From the NCBI RefSeq assembly GCF_004000435.1, contig NZ_RBVZ01000008.1:1-64000 (forward strand): DNA of 64,000 nucleotides, in the 5' to 3' direction. The translations under genes and the position numbers were made by a program. The DNA comes from Alexandriicola marinus. Lineage in GTDB: Bacteria; Pseudomonadota; Alphaproteobacteria; Rhodobacterales; Rhodobacteraceae. The notes beneath the pieces were generated by a model. That model was given only the letters and a program-made list of their open reading frames with translations, searched no databases and was not told where the DNA came from. Position 1 is the stretch's first letter; every line of letters starts with the position of its first letter. Below are positions 24,127 to 34,473 of the stretch, one piece after another.

Positions 24127-25230
24127 TCAGCCCGTGCGCCGCCAGACCGACAGGGTGTCGCCCCCGACGCACCGCGTCTCGGCCAGTTGGAACCGCTCGG
24201 CATCCGCCAGACGTTCCAGCCCCATGACCGAGACGGCAGGCGTGCCTTCCGCCCCGATCACGAGGCCTGCGTGAAAGGTCACCAGTTCGTCAACGCAGCC
24301 GCTGGCCAGCAAAGAGGCCGCGAGCGCCCCGCCGCCCTCGCAGAAGACACGGGTCAGACCGGCCGTCCCAAGGGCCGTCAGCGCCTCGGGAATGGATATC
24401 TGCGCGCCCGCGACCGCGCAGGGCAGGCACCGCGCGCCCAAGGCCTCGAACGGAGCGGTCTGATCGGGCCGTGCCGCGGCGTCATGCACGATCCAGAGCG
24501 GAACCTCGGTCGCCGATTGCGCAAGCTTTCCCCCGATCGGCAGGTCCAGCCAGCGCGAGACGACGATGCGCACCGGTTGCCGTGCGACGCCCAATCCCCG
24601 GATCGTCAGCATCGGATCATCGGCGCGCGCCGTGCCGCCGCCGATCATCACCGCGTCGTGGCGCGCGCGCATCGCGTGCACCAGATGGCGCGCGTGCGGC
24701 CCGGTGATCCAGCGGCTCTCGCCCGAGGCCGTCGCGATCCGCCCGTCCAGCGTCGTCGCCAGCTTGAGCGTCACGAAGGGCCGGCCCGTTGCCTGAACGC
24801 TGAGAAAGCCCGCATGATCACGCCGCGCCTCGGCCTCGCGGACGCCGGTGACGACCTCAATGCCCGCTGCGCGCAGACGCGCGGCGCCGCCGGCCGCCGT
24901 CTCGTTCGGATCGGACAACGCGATCACGACGCGCGCCACACCTGCCGCGATCAGCGCGTCGGCGCAGGGCGGCGTGTTGCCGTGATGGGCGCAAGGCTCC
25001 AGCGTGACATAGGCCGTGGCCCCTCGCGCCGCCGCGCCGGCGCGGTCGAGCGCGACACGTTCGGCATGGCGTCGGGTCGCCGCTTCCGTCGTGCCGCGCG
25101 CGACAACCCTGCCGTCCCGGACCAGAACGCAGCCCACCGACGGCCAGCTATAGGGTTGCTGCTGGCCGAGGCCCCGGCGCCCCATGGCAAGGGCCAGGGC
25201 CATGTATCGCTGATCCTCGGCGCCGGGCAT
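24127..25230 (-). CDS. ribD: Bifunctional riboflavin deaminase/reductase RibD
   Basis: 367 aa. The N-terminal cytidine-deaminase-like domain has HAE (H55, E57) and PCAHHGNTPPC (C80, C89), the zinc site for deaminating the pyrimidine intermediate. The C-terminal reductase domain (from about 145) has PFVTLKLATTLDGRIAT, SRWITG, AVMIGGGTARADDP and VFCEGGGALA, typical of the NADPH-dependent reductase. It starts 6 bp after nrdR; nrdR-ribD is a common alphaproteobacterial pair. It is separated from ribE by the capsule block. The 3' end faces kpsC across the palindromic repeat. Confidence 0.95.
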   Translation of the reverse strand: MPGAEDQRYMALALAMGRRGLGQQQPYSWPSVGCVLVRDGRVVARGTTEAATRRHAERVALDRAGAAARGATAYVTLEPCAHHGNTPPCADALIAAGVARVVIALSDPNETAAGGAARLRAAGIEVVTGVREAEARRDHAGFLSVQATGRPFVTLKLATTLDGRIATASGESRWITGPHARHLVHAMRARHDAVMIGGGTARADDPMLTIRGLGVARQPVRIVVSRWLDLPIGGKLAQSATEVPLWIVHDAAARPDQTAPFEALGARCLPCAVAGAQISIPEALTALGTAGLTRVFCEGGGALAASLLASGCVDELVTFHAGLVIGAEGTPAVSVMGLERLADAERFQLAETRCVGGDTLSVWRRTG

Positions 25231-25236
25231 CGCGGC

Positions 25237-25716
25237 CTAGCCTTCGACCCCGTCCTCGGTCTTCTTCTCGGGACGCAGGTCTTCCATGAACTTGTCGAAA
25301 TCATCGACGGCCTGGAAGTTCTTGTAAACGCTCGCGAAACGCACGTAGGCCACGGTGTCGATCCGGGCGAGGCTTTCCATCACGATCTCGCCGATCTGGC
25401 TGGAATGGATATCCGTCTCGCCCATGCTTTCCAGACGGCGCACGATGCCGGAGATCATCTGGTCCATCCGCTCTGGCTCGACCGGGCGCTTCTGCAACGC
25501 GATCCGGATCGACCGTTCAAGCTTGTCGCGATCGAAATCTTCGCGCCGCCCGTTGGATTTGATCACGACGAGGTCGCGCAGCTGGACCCGTTCATAGGTG
25601 GTGAACCTGCCGGCGCAGGCCGGGCAGAACCGCCGCCTGCGGATAGCAACATGGTCTTCCGCCGGTCGCGAATCCTTCACTTGTGTATCGACGTTTCCGC
25701 AAAACGGGCAACGCAT
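25237..25716 (-). CDS. nrdR: Transcriptional repressor NrdR
   Basis: 159 aa. A zinc ribbon (C3, C6, C31, C34: MRCPFC and FCPAC) is followed by an ATP-cone domain ([21 protein letters not shown]). NrdR senses ATP/dATP and represses ribonucleotide reductase genes. The start is ATG 25716 with a GAGGG ribosome site; a TTG two codons earlier is not the family start. A short acidic tail (KKTEDGVEG) extends the C-terminus. An AT-rich element and a GC palindrome lie just upstream. Confidence 0.95.
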   Translation of the reverse strand: MRCPFCGNVDTQVKDSRPAEDHVAIRRRRFCPACAGRFTTYERVQLRDLVVIKSNGRREDFDRDKLERSIRIALQKRPVEPERMDQMISGIVRRLESMGETDIHSSQIGEIVMESLARIDTVAYVRFASVYKNFQAVDDFDKFMEDLRPEKKTEDGVEG

Positions 25717-25741
25717 GGTCAATCCCTCGTCTCTGCCTCTT

Positions 25742-25776
25742 GGGGTGCACCCCTTATGTTATACGATGTTTATAAG
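25742..25776. promoter_or_regulatory. nrdR upstream region: 12-bp palindrome plus AT-rich element
   Basis: GGGGTGCACCCC (25742-25753) is a perfect 12-bp palindrome 26 bp upstream of the nrdR start. It abuts an AT-rich stretch (to 25776) bounded by CTTAT and ATAAG. That stretch contains TATGTTATA, the same nine bases as the left part of the Zur-box candidate at 45762. It probably contains the nrdR promoter and an operator; which protein binds is unknown. Confidence 0.35.
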
Positions 25777-25874
25777 TGCGCCGCGACGGGTTGGGTAGGG
25801 CGCAAATTCACACCCCACATCTCGATAGGAAGCTGAGTCCTCAGGGATACACTGCGTCGGACTTCCGGTGCGTA

Positions 25875-26591
25875 TCAGACGCCGTCGAGCACCGCTGGAC
25901 GCTCCGCCGTGCCCGCCTGAAGGAGCGCCTCGCGCTCTTTCATCCATTCCTCGATGCGCGCGATGCCCGGGTCATTCCGCTCGATCCATTCCAGGCACCA
26001 TTCCATCTCCTGACGCAGAACCTCGGGCGGCACCCCGTCAAGCGACCGCTCCGGATCATCCCAGCGCGGCCCGCCCAGATAGACCGCCGCGAACATCGCC
26101 TTGGCCTTGGCCGGCGGGGTGTCAGACGCGATCAGCGCCTCATAGAACATGCGGTGAACCTCGGTCCACGGGCGTGTCTGATAGGTCTCGAGCGCCTCGT
26201 TGCCGACCCCGCAATAGGCGTCGTGCAGGGCAGCGGCCAAAAGGAATTCCCGTCTTTGCCTGTCACCCACGATCATTTCGAATATCGTGGGGATCGAGGC
26301 GCCGTCGGTCAGCGTCCGGCGCGGCGCCGTCCAGCGGATTCCGCGCGCGTCGACGAATTCAAGAACGTTGTCGGTGGCCAGAAAGGCATGTTCGAACTTT
26401 TCGACAAAAACCGCCTCGCCCGCCATGCGAAGGGGCGCGCCCACGAAGACGCAGCGATCCCTGTCGCCTGTCAGCTCTTCACAGGTGTCGGCCTCGGCCT
26501 GCGTTTGGCGGGTGATCAGGTCAGGGACGACCCACCCGAAAACCCCCGCCAGAGCGACAATGACGAAAAGCCAGACAATACGACGGCGCAT
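25875..26591 (-). CDS. DUF1353-domain protein with N-terminal membrane anchor
   Basis: 238 aa. Residues 5-24 form a single hydrophobic segment (IVWLFVIVALAGVFGWVVP), either signal anchor or uncleaved signal. The DUF1353 core follows, with the signature TLTDGASIPTIFEMIVG and the helix FLLAAALHDAYCG. Family members are often phage-derived or cell-wall associated, and the DGAS...HD pattern suggests a metal or catalytic centre, but the function is unknown. It has 158 bp before nrdR and 85 bp after the YjbQ gene on the same strand. The start ATG sits in a run of arginines (MRRRIV), normal for a membrane anchor. Confidence 0.8.
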   Translation of the reverse strand: MRRRIVWLFVIVALAGVFGWVVPDLITRQTQAEADTCEELTGDRDRCVFVGAPLRMAGEAVFVEKFEHAFLATDNVLEFVDARGIRWTAPRRTLTDGASIPTIFEMIVGDRQRREFLLAAALHDAYCGVGNEALETYQTRPWTEVHRMFYEALIASDTPPAKAKAMFAAVYLGGPRWDDPERSLDGVPPEVLRQEMEWCLEWIERNDPGIARIEEWMKEREALLQAGTAERPAVLDGV

Positions 26592-26676
26592 AGGGATTTT
26601 CTCACCAATGGAATCATTTTGACGGAATCACTGGTTGGAGCCTAACGCGGACGCGCAACCACTCAAAGCGCGCGTC

Positions 26677-27087
26677 TCAGGCCAGATGGGCGACGACCTC
26701 GCGACTGTGAGAACGGTCACGATGTTCGAAAAGGTAGATCCCCTGCCAGGTTCCAAGCGCCAGATGTCCATTCAGAACAGGAATTGACAAGTGTGTCGGC
26801 AGTAGGGCCGCCTTGATATGAGCCGGCATATCGTCCGGACCTTCGTAGGTATGCGTCAGATATAACATCGAAGGGTCGGTGGTGGGCGGAACGAGGCGGC
26901 TGAAAAAGGCCGCAAGATCGTCCTGAACCTCGGGGTCGTGGTTCTCCTGGATGAGTAGCGAGCAGGACGTGTGGCGCACGAACAGCGTCAACAGACCATC
27001 GCCATCGACCCAACGCGCAACATCGCGGGTGAATTCGTACAGGCCCTGCCCCTGCGTCTGGATTCGGAAGACCGTTTGCACGGGCAA
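26677..27087 (-). CDS. YjbQ/UPF0047 family protein
   Basis: 136 aa, the standard family size. Conserved motifs are FVRHTSCSLLIQEN, THTYEGPDDMPAHIKAALL and HLALGTWQGIYLFEHRD, which carry the histidines and acidic residues of the putative metal site. Homologues show weak thiamine-phosphate synthase activity in vitro and are sometimes annotated as a secondary thiamine-phosphate synthase; the physiological role is not settled. The start codon immediately follows the HlyU-family gene stop (27088), so the two are co-translated. It lies downstream of rpoD in this unit. Confidence 0.9.
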   Translation of the reverse strand: MPVQTVFRIQTQGQGLYEFTRDVARWVDGDGLLTLFVRHTSCSLLIQENHDPEVQDDLAAFFSRLVPPTTDPSMLYLTHTYEGPDDMPAHIKAALLPTHLSIPVLNGHLALGTWQGIYLFEHRDRSHSREVVAHLA

Positions 27088-27363
27088 TCAGTCGAAAATC
27101 CGGTCGCCCTGTTCGTCGATCATCTGGCGCGCCTTGGAAGACGAGGCCGCGGCCGCGTCATCCTTGCTGTTGAGCGTGTCGGCACGGATCAGCTGATGGA
27201 CCTTGCCATCCTTCTCGATCCGCGCGGCGACACGGTAGACGCCGCCTTCCTTGATCGGCTCGGGCGTAATGGTAAAGCCATTGTACTCTTCGGCCGGACC
27301 CGCAGAGGACCCGCCTTCACTGGCCGTTCCCTTGCTTCCGAACAATCTCGACAAGATCGACAT
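27088..27363 (-). CDS. HlyU-family protein
   Basis: 91 aa. N-terminal MSILSRLFGSKG, then a low-complexity linker, then the HlyU core EEYNGFTITPEPIKEGGVYRV with IEKDGKVHQLIRADTL and QMIDEQGDRIFD. The family is named after the Vibrio haemolysin regulator, but most alphaproteobacterial members are this short form and not shown to bind DNA; no helix-turn-helix is evident. It lies 9 bp downstream of rpoD on the same strand, so it is probably read through from it. Confidence 0.85.
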   Translation of the reverse strand: MSILSRLFGSKGTASEGGSSAGPAEEYNGFTITPEPIKEGGVYRVAARIEKDGKVHQLIRADTLNSKDDAAAASSSKARQMIDEQGDRIFD

Positions 27364-27372
27364 GGTCCGCGC

Positions 27373-29361
<1,989 letters not shown>

Positions 29362-29397
29362 GCACGACTCCTGAAAATTTTAGCGGGCCAGAGGGAT

Positions 29398-29449
29398 GAT
29401 TCGCCCGAATCGGTTCAAATACCGAATCAACCTTGTGGAAAAGTGATTC
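29398..29449. promoter_or_regulatory. rpoD upstream region with four GANTC sites and a DnaA-box-like 9-mer
   Basis: GATTC at 29398-29402, GAATC at 29407-29411, GAATC at 29424-29428 and GATTC at 29445-29449 are all GANTC, the CcrM methylation site of alphaproteobacteria. Between them, TGTGGAAAA (29434-29442) is the complement of TTTTCCACA, fitting the DnaA-box form TTWTNCACA. These lie 37-88 bp upstream of the rpoD start. The arrangement suggests replication- or methylation-linked control. Confidence 0.5.
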
Positions 29450-29519
29450 GCAACCAGAGGCGCGCGAATTCATTGCCGAGTGTTGCCGTCCTCTCCGACC
29501 TCTTCCCCCTCTAGATAGG

Positions 29520-31460
29520 TCAGCTTCCGCGCTTTGCAAAGTTGATCGACCCCAAAAGGTTATCAAGCGCGTTTCGTTCGTCCCGTCTCATCCGGGCGCC
29601 ATTGTCGCCGGTATCGTATTCGGCGCGGTCCTCGTTGTCTCCGCGCCCTGCACGGTCGACCGATTCGGCGGCCTTGCGCAATCGCCATGTCAGACCTTCG
29701 TCCACGACGCCCGCCACATCTTCGATCGCGTCCTCGATCTCGCGGGCATGGCCGCGCCGCGCGCTCAGCTTGGCAAGCTCCTCGGCAAGGCAGAGGCGCG
29801 CGTTCGACGCATCGCCCGTCCGGCGCACCGCGGGCACGACGGCGATGTGCGGCTGGGCGAAAAGGCGGGCCACCATCTCGGCGCCCAGTTCATCCTCGAC
29901 GGCGGCCTCCAGCTCTCCGGCTCCCGAGCGCCGAAGGATCGCGCTGCGCAGGGTGGCATGATCCGGGTCGTGGCAATCCATCCTCTCGATCTCGGCCTCG
30001 AATTCGTCGATCAGCCCCGGATTGCGCAGCAGAACCGCCAATATCACCCCTTCGCGAAGCCGGTCCTCCGCGGCACCGCCAACGGCAAGGGCCGAGGCCC
30101 GGGTGCCGGCAGTGGGATGCGGCGGCGGATCGCGGCGCCAGTCGCCACGCCCGCCACGGCGCAGGGTAGATCGGCCCTTGCCGAACAATTCCCAGCGCAG
30201 GTCCTTCAGCTCCTGGCCGTAATGGCTCTTGAGCGAGGGGTCGGGGATGACCCGGATCGCGTCGCGCAGCGCCTTGTCGAGCGCCGCCTTGCGCTCCGGG
30301 CTGTCGAAGACCTTTCCCTCGGTCTCGCGCCGCCACAACAGCTGAACCAGCGGAACCGCGCCCTCGATGATGCGCCGCATGGCACCGGCGCCCTGCGCGC
30401 GCAGCACGTCGTCGGGATCGAGGCCCGCCGGCATGATGGCAAAGCGCAGCGACCGTCCCGCCTCGAGCAGCGGAAGCGCCAGATCGATCAGCCGCATCGC
30501 CGCCCTGAGCCCGGCCGTATCGCCATCGAGCGCGATCACGGGTTCGGGCGACATGCGCCACATCAGCTGCAACTGTTCGGCGGTAATCGCGGTGCCCAAA
30601 GGCGCCACGGTGGCGGCAAACCCCGCCTCCACGAGGGCGATCGTATCCATGTAGCCCTCGGCCACGACCAGCGGCCCGTTCTTCCCCGAAGCCTCCCGGG
30701 CGGGGCCGTGGTTGTAAAGGCTCCGTCCCTTGTCGAACAGCGGGGTTTCAGGCGAATTCAGATACTTGGCCCGGGCATTCGCATCCATCGCCCGCCCGCC
30801 CAGCGCGATGGCGCGGCCACGTGAATCCCGGATCGGAAAGATGATCCGACCGCGGAACCTGTCATAGGCCGGGCCGCCGTCATCTGGCCGGGCCGCAAGA
30901 CCCGCCTCGACGATCAGCGCCTCGTCGATCCCCTTGGCCTTGAGCGCCGAAAGCACGCCCTGCCTCTGGTCTGGCGCAAAGCCGATCTCCCACCGTTCCA
31001 GCGCGGCGGCATCAAGGCCCCGGCCGTCAAGGTAGTCACGCGCGGACCCGGCCTGCGCCGTCCTGAGTTGCAGGCGGTAATGCTGAACGGCCTGCTCCAT
31101 CACGTCGCTCAGCCGGGTGCGGCGGTCGGCCTTCTGCTGCGCCTCGGGGTCGCGGCGGGGCACCGGCATGCCGGCTTCGCGGGCGAGGATCTCGACCGCC
31201 TCCATGAAGCTGACATTCTCGGTTTCCTGCACGAAGTTGAAGGCATCGCCCTTCGCATGGCAGCCGAAGCAATAATAGAATCCCTTCCGGTCATCGACGT
31301 GGAAGGAGGCTGTCTTTTCCTGGTGGAACGGACATGGCGCCCAGAGGTCGCCCTTGCCCTGATTGGATTTCCGGTTGTCCCACATGACCTTGCGGCCCAC
31401 GACCTGGCCAAGGCTCAGGCGGCCACGAAGCTCGTCGATGAAACCGGGGGGCAGACTCAT
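29520..31460 (-). CDS. dnaG: DNA primase DnaG
   Basis: 646 aa. The CHC2 zinc finger has C43, H46, C64, C67 (PCPFHQEKTASF and YYCFGCHAKGDAF). The catalytic core has RFRGRIIFPIRD and the TOPRIM motif VVAEGYMDTIAL near 275, then VIALDGDTAG. The C-terminal helicase-binding domain (DnaB interaction) is recognisable around EDRLREGVILAVLLRNPGLID. It synthesises RNA primers for replication. The start ATG 31460 matches the family N-terminus (SLPPGFIDELRGR). It precedes rpoD in the macromolecular-synthesis order; rpsU is not present upstream. Confidence 0.97.
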   Translation of the reverse strand: MSLPPGFIDELRGRLSLGQVVGRKVMWDNRKSNQGKGDLWAPCPFHQEKTASFHVDDRKGFYYCFGCHAKGDAFNFVQETENVSFMEAVEILAREAGMPVPRRDPEAQQKADRRTRLSDVMEQAVQHYRLQLRTAQAGSARDYLDGRGLDAAALERWEIGFAPDQRQGVLSALKAKGIDEALIVEAGLAARPDDGGPAYDRFRGRIIFPIRDSRGRAIALGGRAMDANARAKYLNSPETPLFDKGRSLYNHGPAREASGKNGPLVVAEGYMDTIALVEAGFAATVAPLGTAITAEQLQLMWRMSPEPVIALDGDTAGLRAAMRLIDLALPLLEAGRSLRFAIMPAGLDPDDVLRAQGAGAMRRIIEGAVPLVQLLWRRETEGKVFDSPERKAALDKALRDAIRVIPDPSLKSHYGQELKDLRWELFGKGRSTLRRGGRGDWRRDPPPHPTAGTRASALAVGGAAEDRLREGVILAVLLRNPGLIDEFEAEIERMDCHDPDHATLRSAILRRSGAGELEAAVEDELGAEMVARLFAQPHIAVVPAVRRTGDASNARLCLAEELAKLSARRGHAREIEDAIEDVAGVVDEGLTWRLRKAAESVDRAGRGDNEDRAEYDTGDNGARMRRDERNALDNLLGSINFAKRGS

Positions 31461-31580
31461 GGGCAGAGTATCGTGAGCGGGTGCGCCACAATCAAGGCTG
31501 CCTCGCTCATCTTTCTGTGGATTGGCGCTTTTGTCCTGTCCGGCCGGGACGACGGCCCCCGTCCCCCGTGCCACGGTCGT

Positions 31581-31602
31581 GCCAAAATTATCTAATTTTG
31601 GC
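31581..31602. repeat. 22-bp palindrome (copy 2), arms GCCAAAATTA/TAATTTTGGC
   Basis: Perfect 10-bp arms around a 2-bp centre (TC). It contains the tadA stop codon and its last codons (S-Q-N), so in this place the repeat is partly coding. It lies between the divergently placed dnaG start region and the tadA end. Same design as the copies at 24093, 47042 and 47069. It may act as a tadA terminator, although no long T-run follows on the minus strand. Confidence 0.75.
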
Positions 31603-32050
31603 TGCCCCGCCGCGTGGCGAAGAACGCGCGCAGGAGGGTCGCGCACTGTTCTTCTGCAATCCCGTCATAGATTTCGGGGACATGGTGGCATTGCGGATGC
31701 GCAAAGACGCGCGCGCCGTGCGTCACGCCGCCCGATTTCGGATCGGCGGCCCCGAAATAGAGCCGCGACAGACGGGCATGGGAAATCGCGGCCGCACACA
31801 TCGCGCAGGGCTCGAGCGTCACGTGGATATCAGCACCGGTCAGCCGCTCCTGGCCGAGCCGGGTGCAGGCCGCGCGGATGGCCAGAATCTCGGCATGGGC
31901 GGTCGGATCGGCAAGCTCGCGGGTCCGGTTGCCGGCCTGCGCCAGCACCTCACCATCCCGCACGATGACCGCGCCCACGGGCACCTCGCCCCGCGCGGCG
32001 GCGGCGCGGGCCTCGTCCAGCGCGATCTCCATGTAGCTGCGAAACACCAT
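31592..32050 (-). CDS. tadA: tRNA adenosine(34) deaminase TadA
   Basis: 152 aa. A zinc-dependent deaminase with HAE (H52, E54) and PCAMC (C82, C85). Family motifs include GEVPVGAVIV at 21-30, RLYFGAADPKSGGV and a closing GIAEEQCATLLRAFF. It converts A34 of tRNA-Arg(ACG) to inosine and is essential in most bacteria. The start is taken at 32050; a later ATG (M7) is possible. It is divergent from the pseudouridine synthase gene (64-bp gap). Its last codons and stop are built into the palindromic repeat. Confidence 0.95.
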   Translation of the reverse strand: MVFRSYMEIALDEARAAAARGEVPVGAVIVRDGEVLAQAGNRTRELADPTAHAEILAIRAACTRLGQERLTGADIHVTLEPCAMCAAAISHARLSRLYFGAADPKSGGVTHGARVFAHPQCHHVPEIYDGIAEEQCATLLRAFFATRRGSQN

Positions 32051-32114
32051 GCCCCCATCTGCCCGGCTCCCGGGGCCTCTGGCAAGAGCCGCCGCGATAG
32101 CTTAGAGCCGGGAC

Positions 32115-32990
32115 ATGTCCAGAGAACCCTCCTCCCCGCAAGCAGGCGACCGGATCGCCAAGGTCCTCAGCCGCGCGGGCGTCGCCTCCCGGCGCGATGC
32201 CGAACGTATGATCGAGGCCGGACGCGTCTCGGTCAACGGCAAGAAGATCACGAGCCCCGCTCTCAACGTCGCGGCCAGCGACAAGATCGCCGTCGATGGC
32301 AAACCGGTCGGCCCGCCCGAACCGCCGCGCCTGTGGCTGTATCACAAGCCGACGGGCCTTGTGACAACGAGCCGGGATGAACTGGGCCGGCCCACCATCT
32401 TTGACCGGCTGCCCGACGACATGCCGCGCGTGATGCCGGTCGGGCGTCTCGACCTGACCTCGGAGGGTCTTCTGATTCTGACCAATGACGGCGAGGTCAA
32501 ACGGCGGCTGGAACTGCCCTCGACCGGCTGGCTCCGCCGGTACCGGGTGCGGATCAAGGGCGCGCTGTCGGAAGCCGCGCTCGACACCTTGCGCCGGGGG
32601 ATCACCGTCGAAGGGATCACCTACCAGCCGATGGAGGTGACCTTCGATCGCCAGCAGGGCGCCAACGCCTGGCTGACCGTATCGCTGCGCGAGGGCAAGA
32701 ACCGCGAGATCCGCCGCGCGATGGAGGCCCTTGGGGTGACGGTCAACCGGCTGATCCGGCTGAGCTATGGTCCGTTCCAGCTTGGCAACCTCGCCGCGGG
32801 CGACGTGCAGGAGGTGCGCGCCAAGGTGGTCCGCGATCAGCTTGGGATCGATGCGCCGACGCAGGCGGGCAAGCCCGTGCGGCCGGGCGGCAAGCCCCCG
32901 CGTCCCGGCACCAAGGTCCAGCGCCGCAGAAAGGGGCCCGCCGGGACAGCGGACCCCTCCACCCCCAAAGGGATGTCGCGGCGGACCTGA
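32115..32990 (+). CDS. RsuA/RluB-family pseudouridine synthase
   Basis: 291 aa. The N-terminal S4 RNA-binding domain ([21 protein letters not shown], in part [18 protein letters not shown], then VNGKKI) is followed by the catalytic domain with [17 protein letters not shown], whose aspartate is the nucleophile. [14 protein letters not shown] and [14 protein letters not shown] complete the family pattern. It is most like RluB (23S rRNA U2605). From about residue 245 it has a low-complexity basic tail ([20 protein letters not shown]) that may add RNA affinity. Exact target not provable from sequence. Confidence 0.9.
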   Translation: MSREPSSPQAGDRIAKVLSRAGVASRRDAERMIEAGRVSVNGKKITSPALNVAASDKIAVDGKPVGPPEPPRLWLYHKPTGLVTTSRDELGRPTIFDRLPDDMPRVMPVGRLDLTSEGLLILTNDGEVKRRLELPSTGWLRRYRVRIKGALSEAALDTLRRGITVEGITYQPMEVTFDRQQGANAWLTVSLREGKNREIRRAMEALGVTVNRLIRLSYGPFQLGNLAAGDVQEVRAKVVRDQLGIDAPTQAGKPVRPGGKPPRPGTKVQRRRKGPAGTADPSTPKGMSRRT

Positions 32991-33338
32991 ACCAACACGA
33001 AGGCATGAATATCATACCACCTTCTCAAGATTCGCCGCCTGCCGGACGGGGTATCAAGGGATTTGCTCCCCACCCGGGACGCCCCCACCCAGGACAAGCC
33101 CGCTGGTGACGCAACGGCACCATGATCCTGCACCCTATGACGAAACAGGGGGAAAAGGCCGCTGTTTTTCCCGAAATGAAATCGTAAAATCGCTTGTTTC
33201 CAGAGCGTTACTCCGTCAATCGGCGGGTCTTGGTGACAGTTGGAGCAATCGCCCTCTCGCAATCGCGGCGATGTTCCACATATGTTAACCTCATGGGCGG
33301 GTATTTCGCCCGCAGCCAGAGCACGATCAAGTTTCACA
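32991..33338. other. 348-bp intergenic region before the TelA/SPFH operon
   Basis: No convincing gene here. The only clear structure is a hairpin GGGCG-ggtattt-CGCCC at 33295-33311, 28 bp before the next start codon, which could be a leader hairpin. The region between about 33170 and 33290 is richer in A/T than its surroundings and probably carries the promoter of the operon, but no clean -35/-10 pair was identified. Confidence 0.5.
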
Positions 33339-33557
33339 ATGACCCGATTGATCTTCATCCTGCTGTCTGTCGCCGTGATCGCCGTCACGGTCTCGTTCGT
33401 TATGTCGCTCGTCCGGTCTTTGGGCGGGGGGGAGCCCCGCCCGGTTTCGGGCCCTCAGATGGAGTTTTCGATGCCCGGAGCCATCCAGACCATCGCTTAC
33501 GTTCTTCTAGTCATTCTGATGTTCGGTGTCGCGACCGGGCTGATCGGGGGCCTGTGA
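33339..33557 (+). CDS. 72-aa two-helix membrane protein
   Basis: 72 aa with two hydrophobic segments: residues 3-24 (LIFILLSVAVIAVTVSFVM) and 48-70 (IQTIAYVLLVILMFGVATGL). They are separated by a polar loop with GGGEPRPVSG. No family was recognised. The stop overlaps the XpaC start by one base (TGATG), which argues that it is a real gene translated with XpaC. The ribosome site before ATG 33339 is weak. It is the first gene of an eight-gene run and probably an inner-membrane partner of XpaC/TelA. Confidence 0.7.
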   Translation: MTRLIFILLSVAVIAVTVSFVMSLVRSLGGGEPRPVSGPQMEFSMPGAIQTIAYVLLVILMFGVATGLIGGL

Positions 33558-34450
33558 TGGCACGCAGATTCGGCGGTGAACACAGTCCCGGACAGACCCA
33601 GGGCGGCAAGACAGACAGCCTGCGCCAGGCGCGCCGCGAAGACGCCCGTGTCGATGCGGCCGGCGCCAGGGCAAACATCCTGTTCCTGCCGCCGGTGCTC
33701 CTTGTCTTTCTGTCACTGAATGAAGGGGCCGCGGCCCTGACCGTTGCCGTTCTGTCTGGCGCGATCCTCGTTCTGGCGGCCTGGCTCCTGCGCGAGGGCC
33801 TGCGGGCCGAGGCCGCCTACAATGCCCGCCCGATCGCGCGGCGCCCCGCGCTGCCGCGCAAGATGCTGTCCTCGGTCCTGACCGGGATCGGGATCGGCCT
33901 TGCCGCCACCACGGGGGACGGGTCTATCCTTGCCGCTGGCCTTTACGGGCTGGTCGGGATCGGCCTGCATGTGACCGCCTTTGGCATCGACCCGCTGAAA
34001 GACAAGCGCATGGAAGGCATCGACACGTTCCAGCAGGATCGCGTGGCCCGTGTCGTGGACGAGGCCGAAAGCCTGCTCGAGGCGATGCGCGGTCAGATCG
34101 CGAGCCTCAAGGATCGCAAGCTCGATCTGGCTGTCGCGCGGTTTCAGGCCACGGCCCGCCAGATGATCCGCACCGTCGAAGAGGATCCGAGGGATCTGAC
34201 GGCAGCCCGCAAATACCTCGGCGTCTACCTGATGGGCGCGCGCGACGCCTCGGCCAAGTTCGCCGATCTTTACCGCAAGCACGGAGACGAGGACGCCCGC
34301 GCCGAATACGAGGCACTACTGGTCGATCTGGAACAGAATTTCGCGGCCCGGACAGAGAAACTTCTGGAGGGGGACCGCACGGACATGGATATTGAAATCA
34401 AGGTGCTGCGCGACCGTTTGCAGCGTGAAGGGGTCGCTCCGCCGGAGTAA
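33557..34450 (+). CDS. XpaC-like 5-bromo-4-chloroindolyl phosphate hydrolysis family protein
   Basis: 297 aa. Two or three hydrophobic segments lie in the first half (ILFLPPVLLVFLSL near 38, LTVAVLSGAILVLAAWLL near 58, and around 110-135). A cytosolic helical domain follows (FQQDRVARVVDEAESLL, ARKYLGVYLMGARDAS, a pattern seen in XpaC proteins). The family name comes from a Bacillus phenotype and not from a shown enzyme activity. In Bacillus subtilis xpaC is also next to a telA-family gene (yaaN), so the pairing here is conserved across phyla. Translation is coupled to the 72-aa gene upstream. Confidence 0.8.
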   Translation: MARRFGGEHSPGQTQGGKTDSLRQARREDARVDAAGARANILFLPPVLLVFLSLNEGAAALTVAVLSGAILVLAAWLLREGLRAEAAYNARPIARRPALPRKMLSSVLTGIGIGLAATTGDGSILAAGLYGLVGIGLHVTAFGIDPLKDKRMEGIDTFQQDRVARVVDEAESLLEAMRGQIASLKDRKLDLAVARFQATARQMIRTVEEDPRDLTAARKYLGVYLMGARDASAKFADLYRKHGDEDARAEYEALLVDLEQNFAARTEKLLEGDRTDMDIEIKVLRDRLQREGVAPPE

Positions 34451-34473
34451 GGCCCGAAACAGGGAGTTTTGGT

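Noticed and set aside
33240-33338. N-terminal extension of the 72-aa membrane protein from an upstream TTG
   Set aside because: The extra residues are polar and would break the membrane signal; ATG 33339 gives a normal two-helix protein.
32837-33388. A 183-residue leftward frame at the end of the pseudouridine synthase gene
   Set aside because: It overlaps the synthase tail, has no ribosome site or domain, and most of it lies in the intergenic leader.
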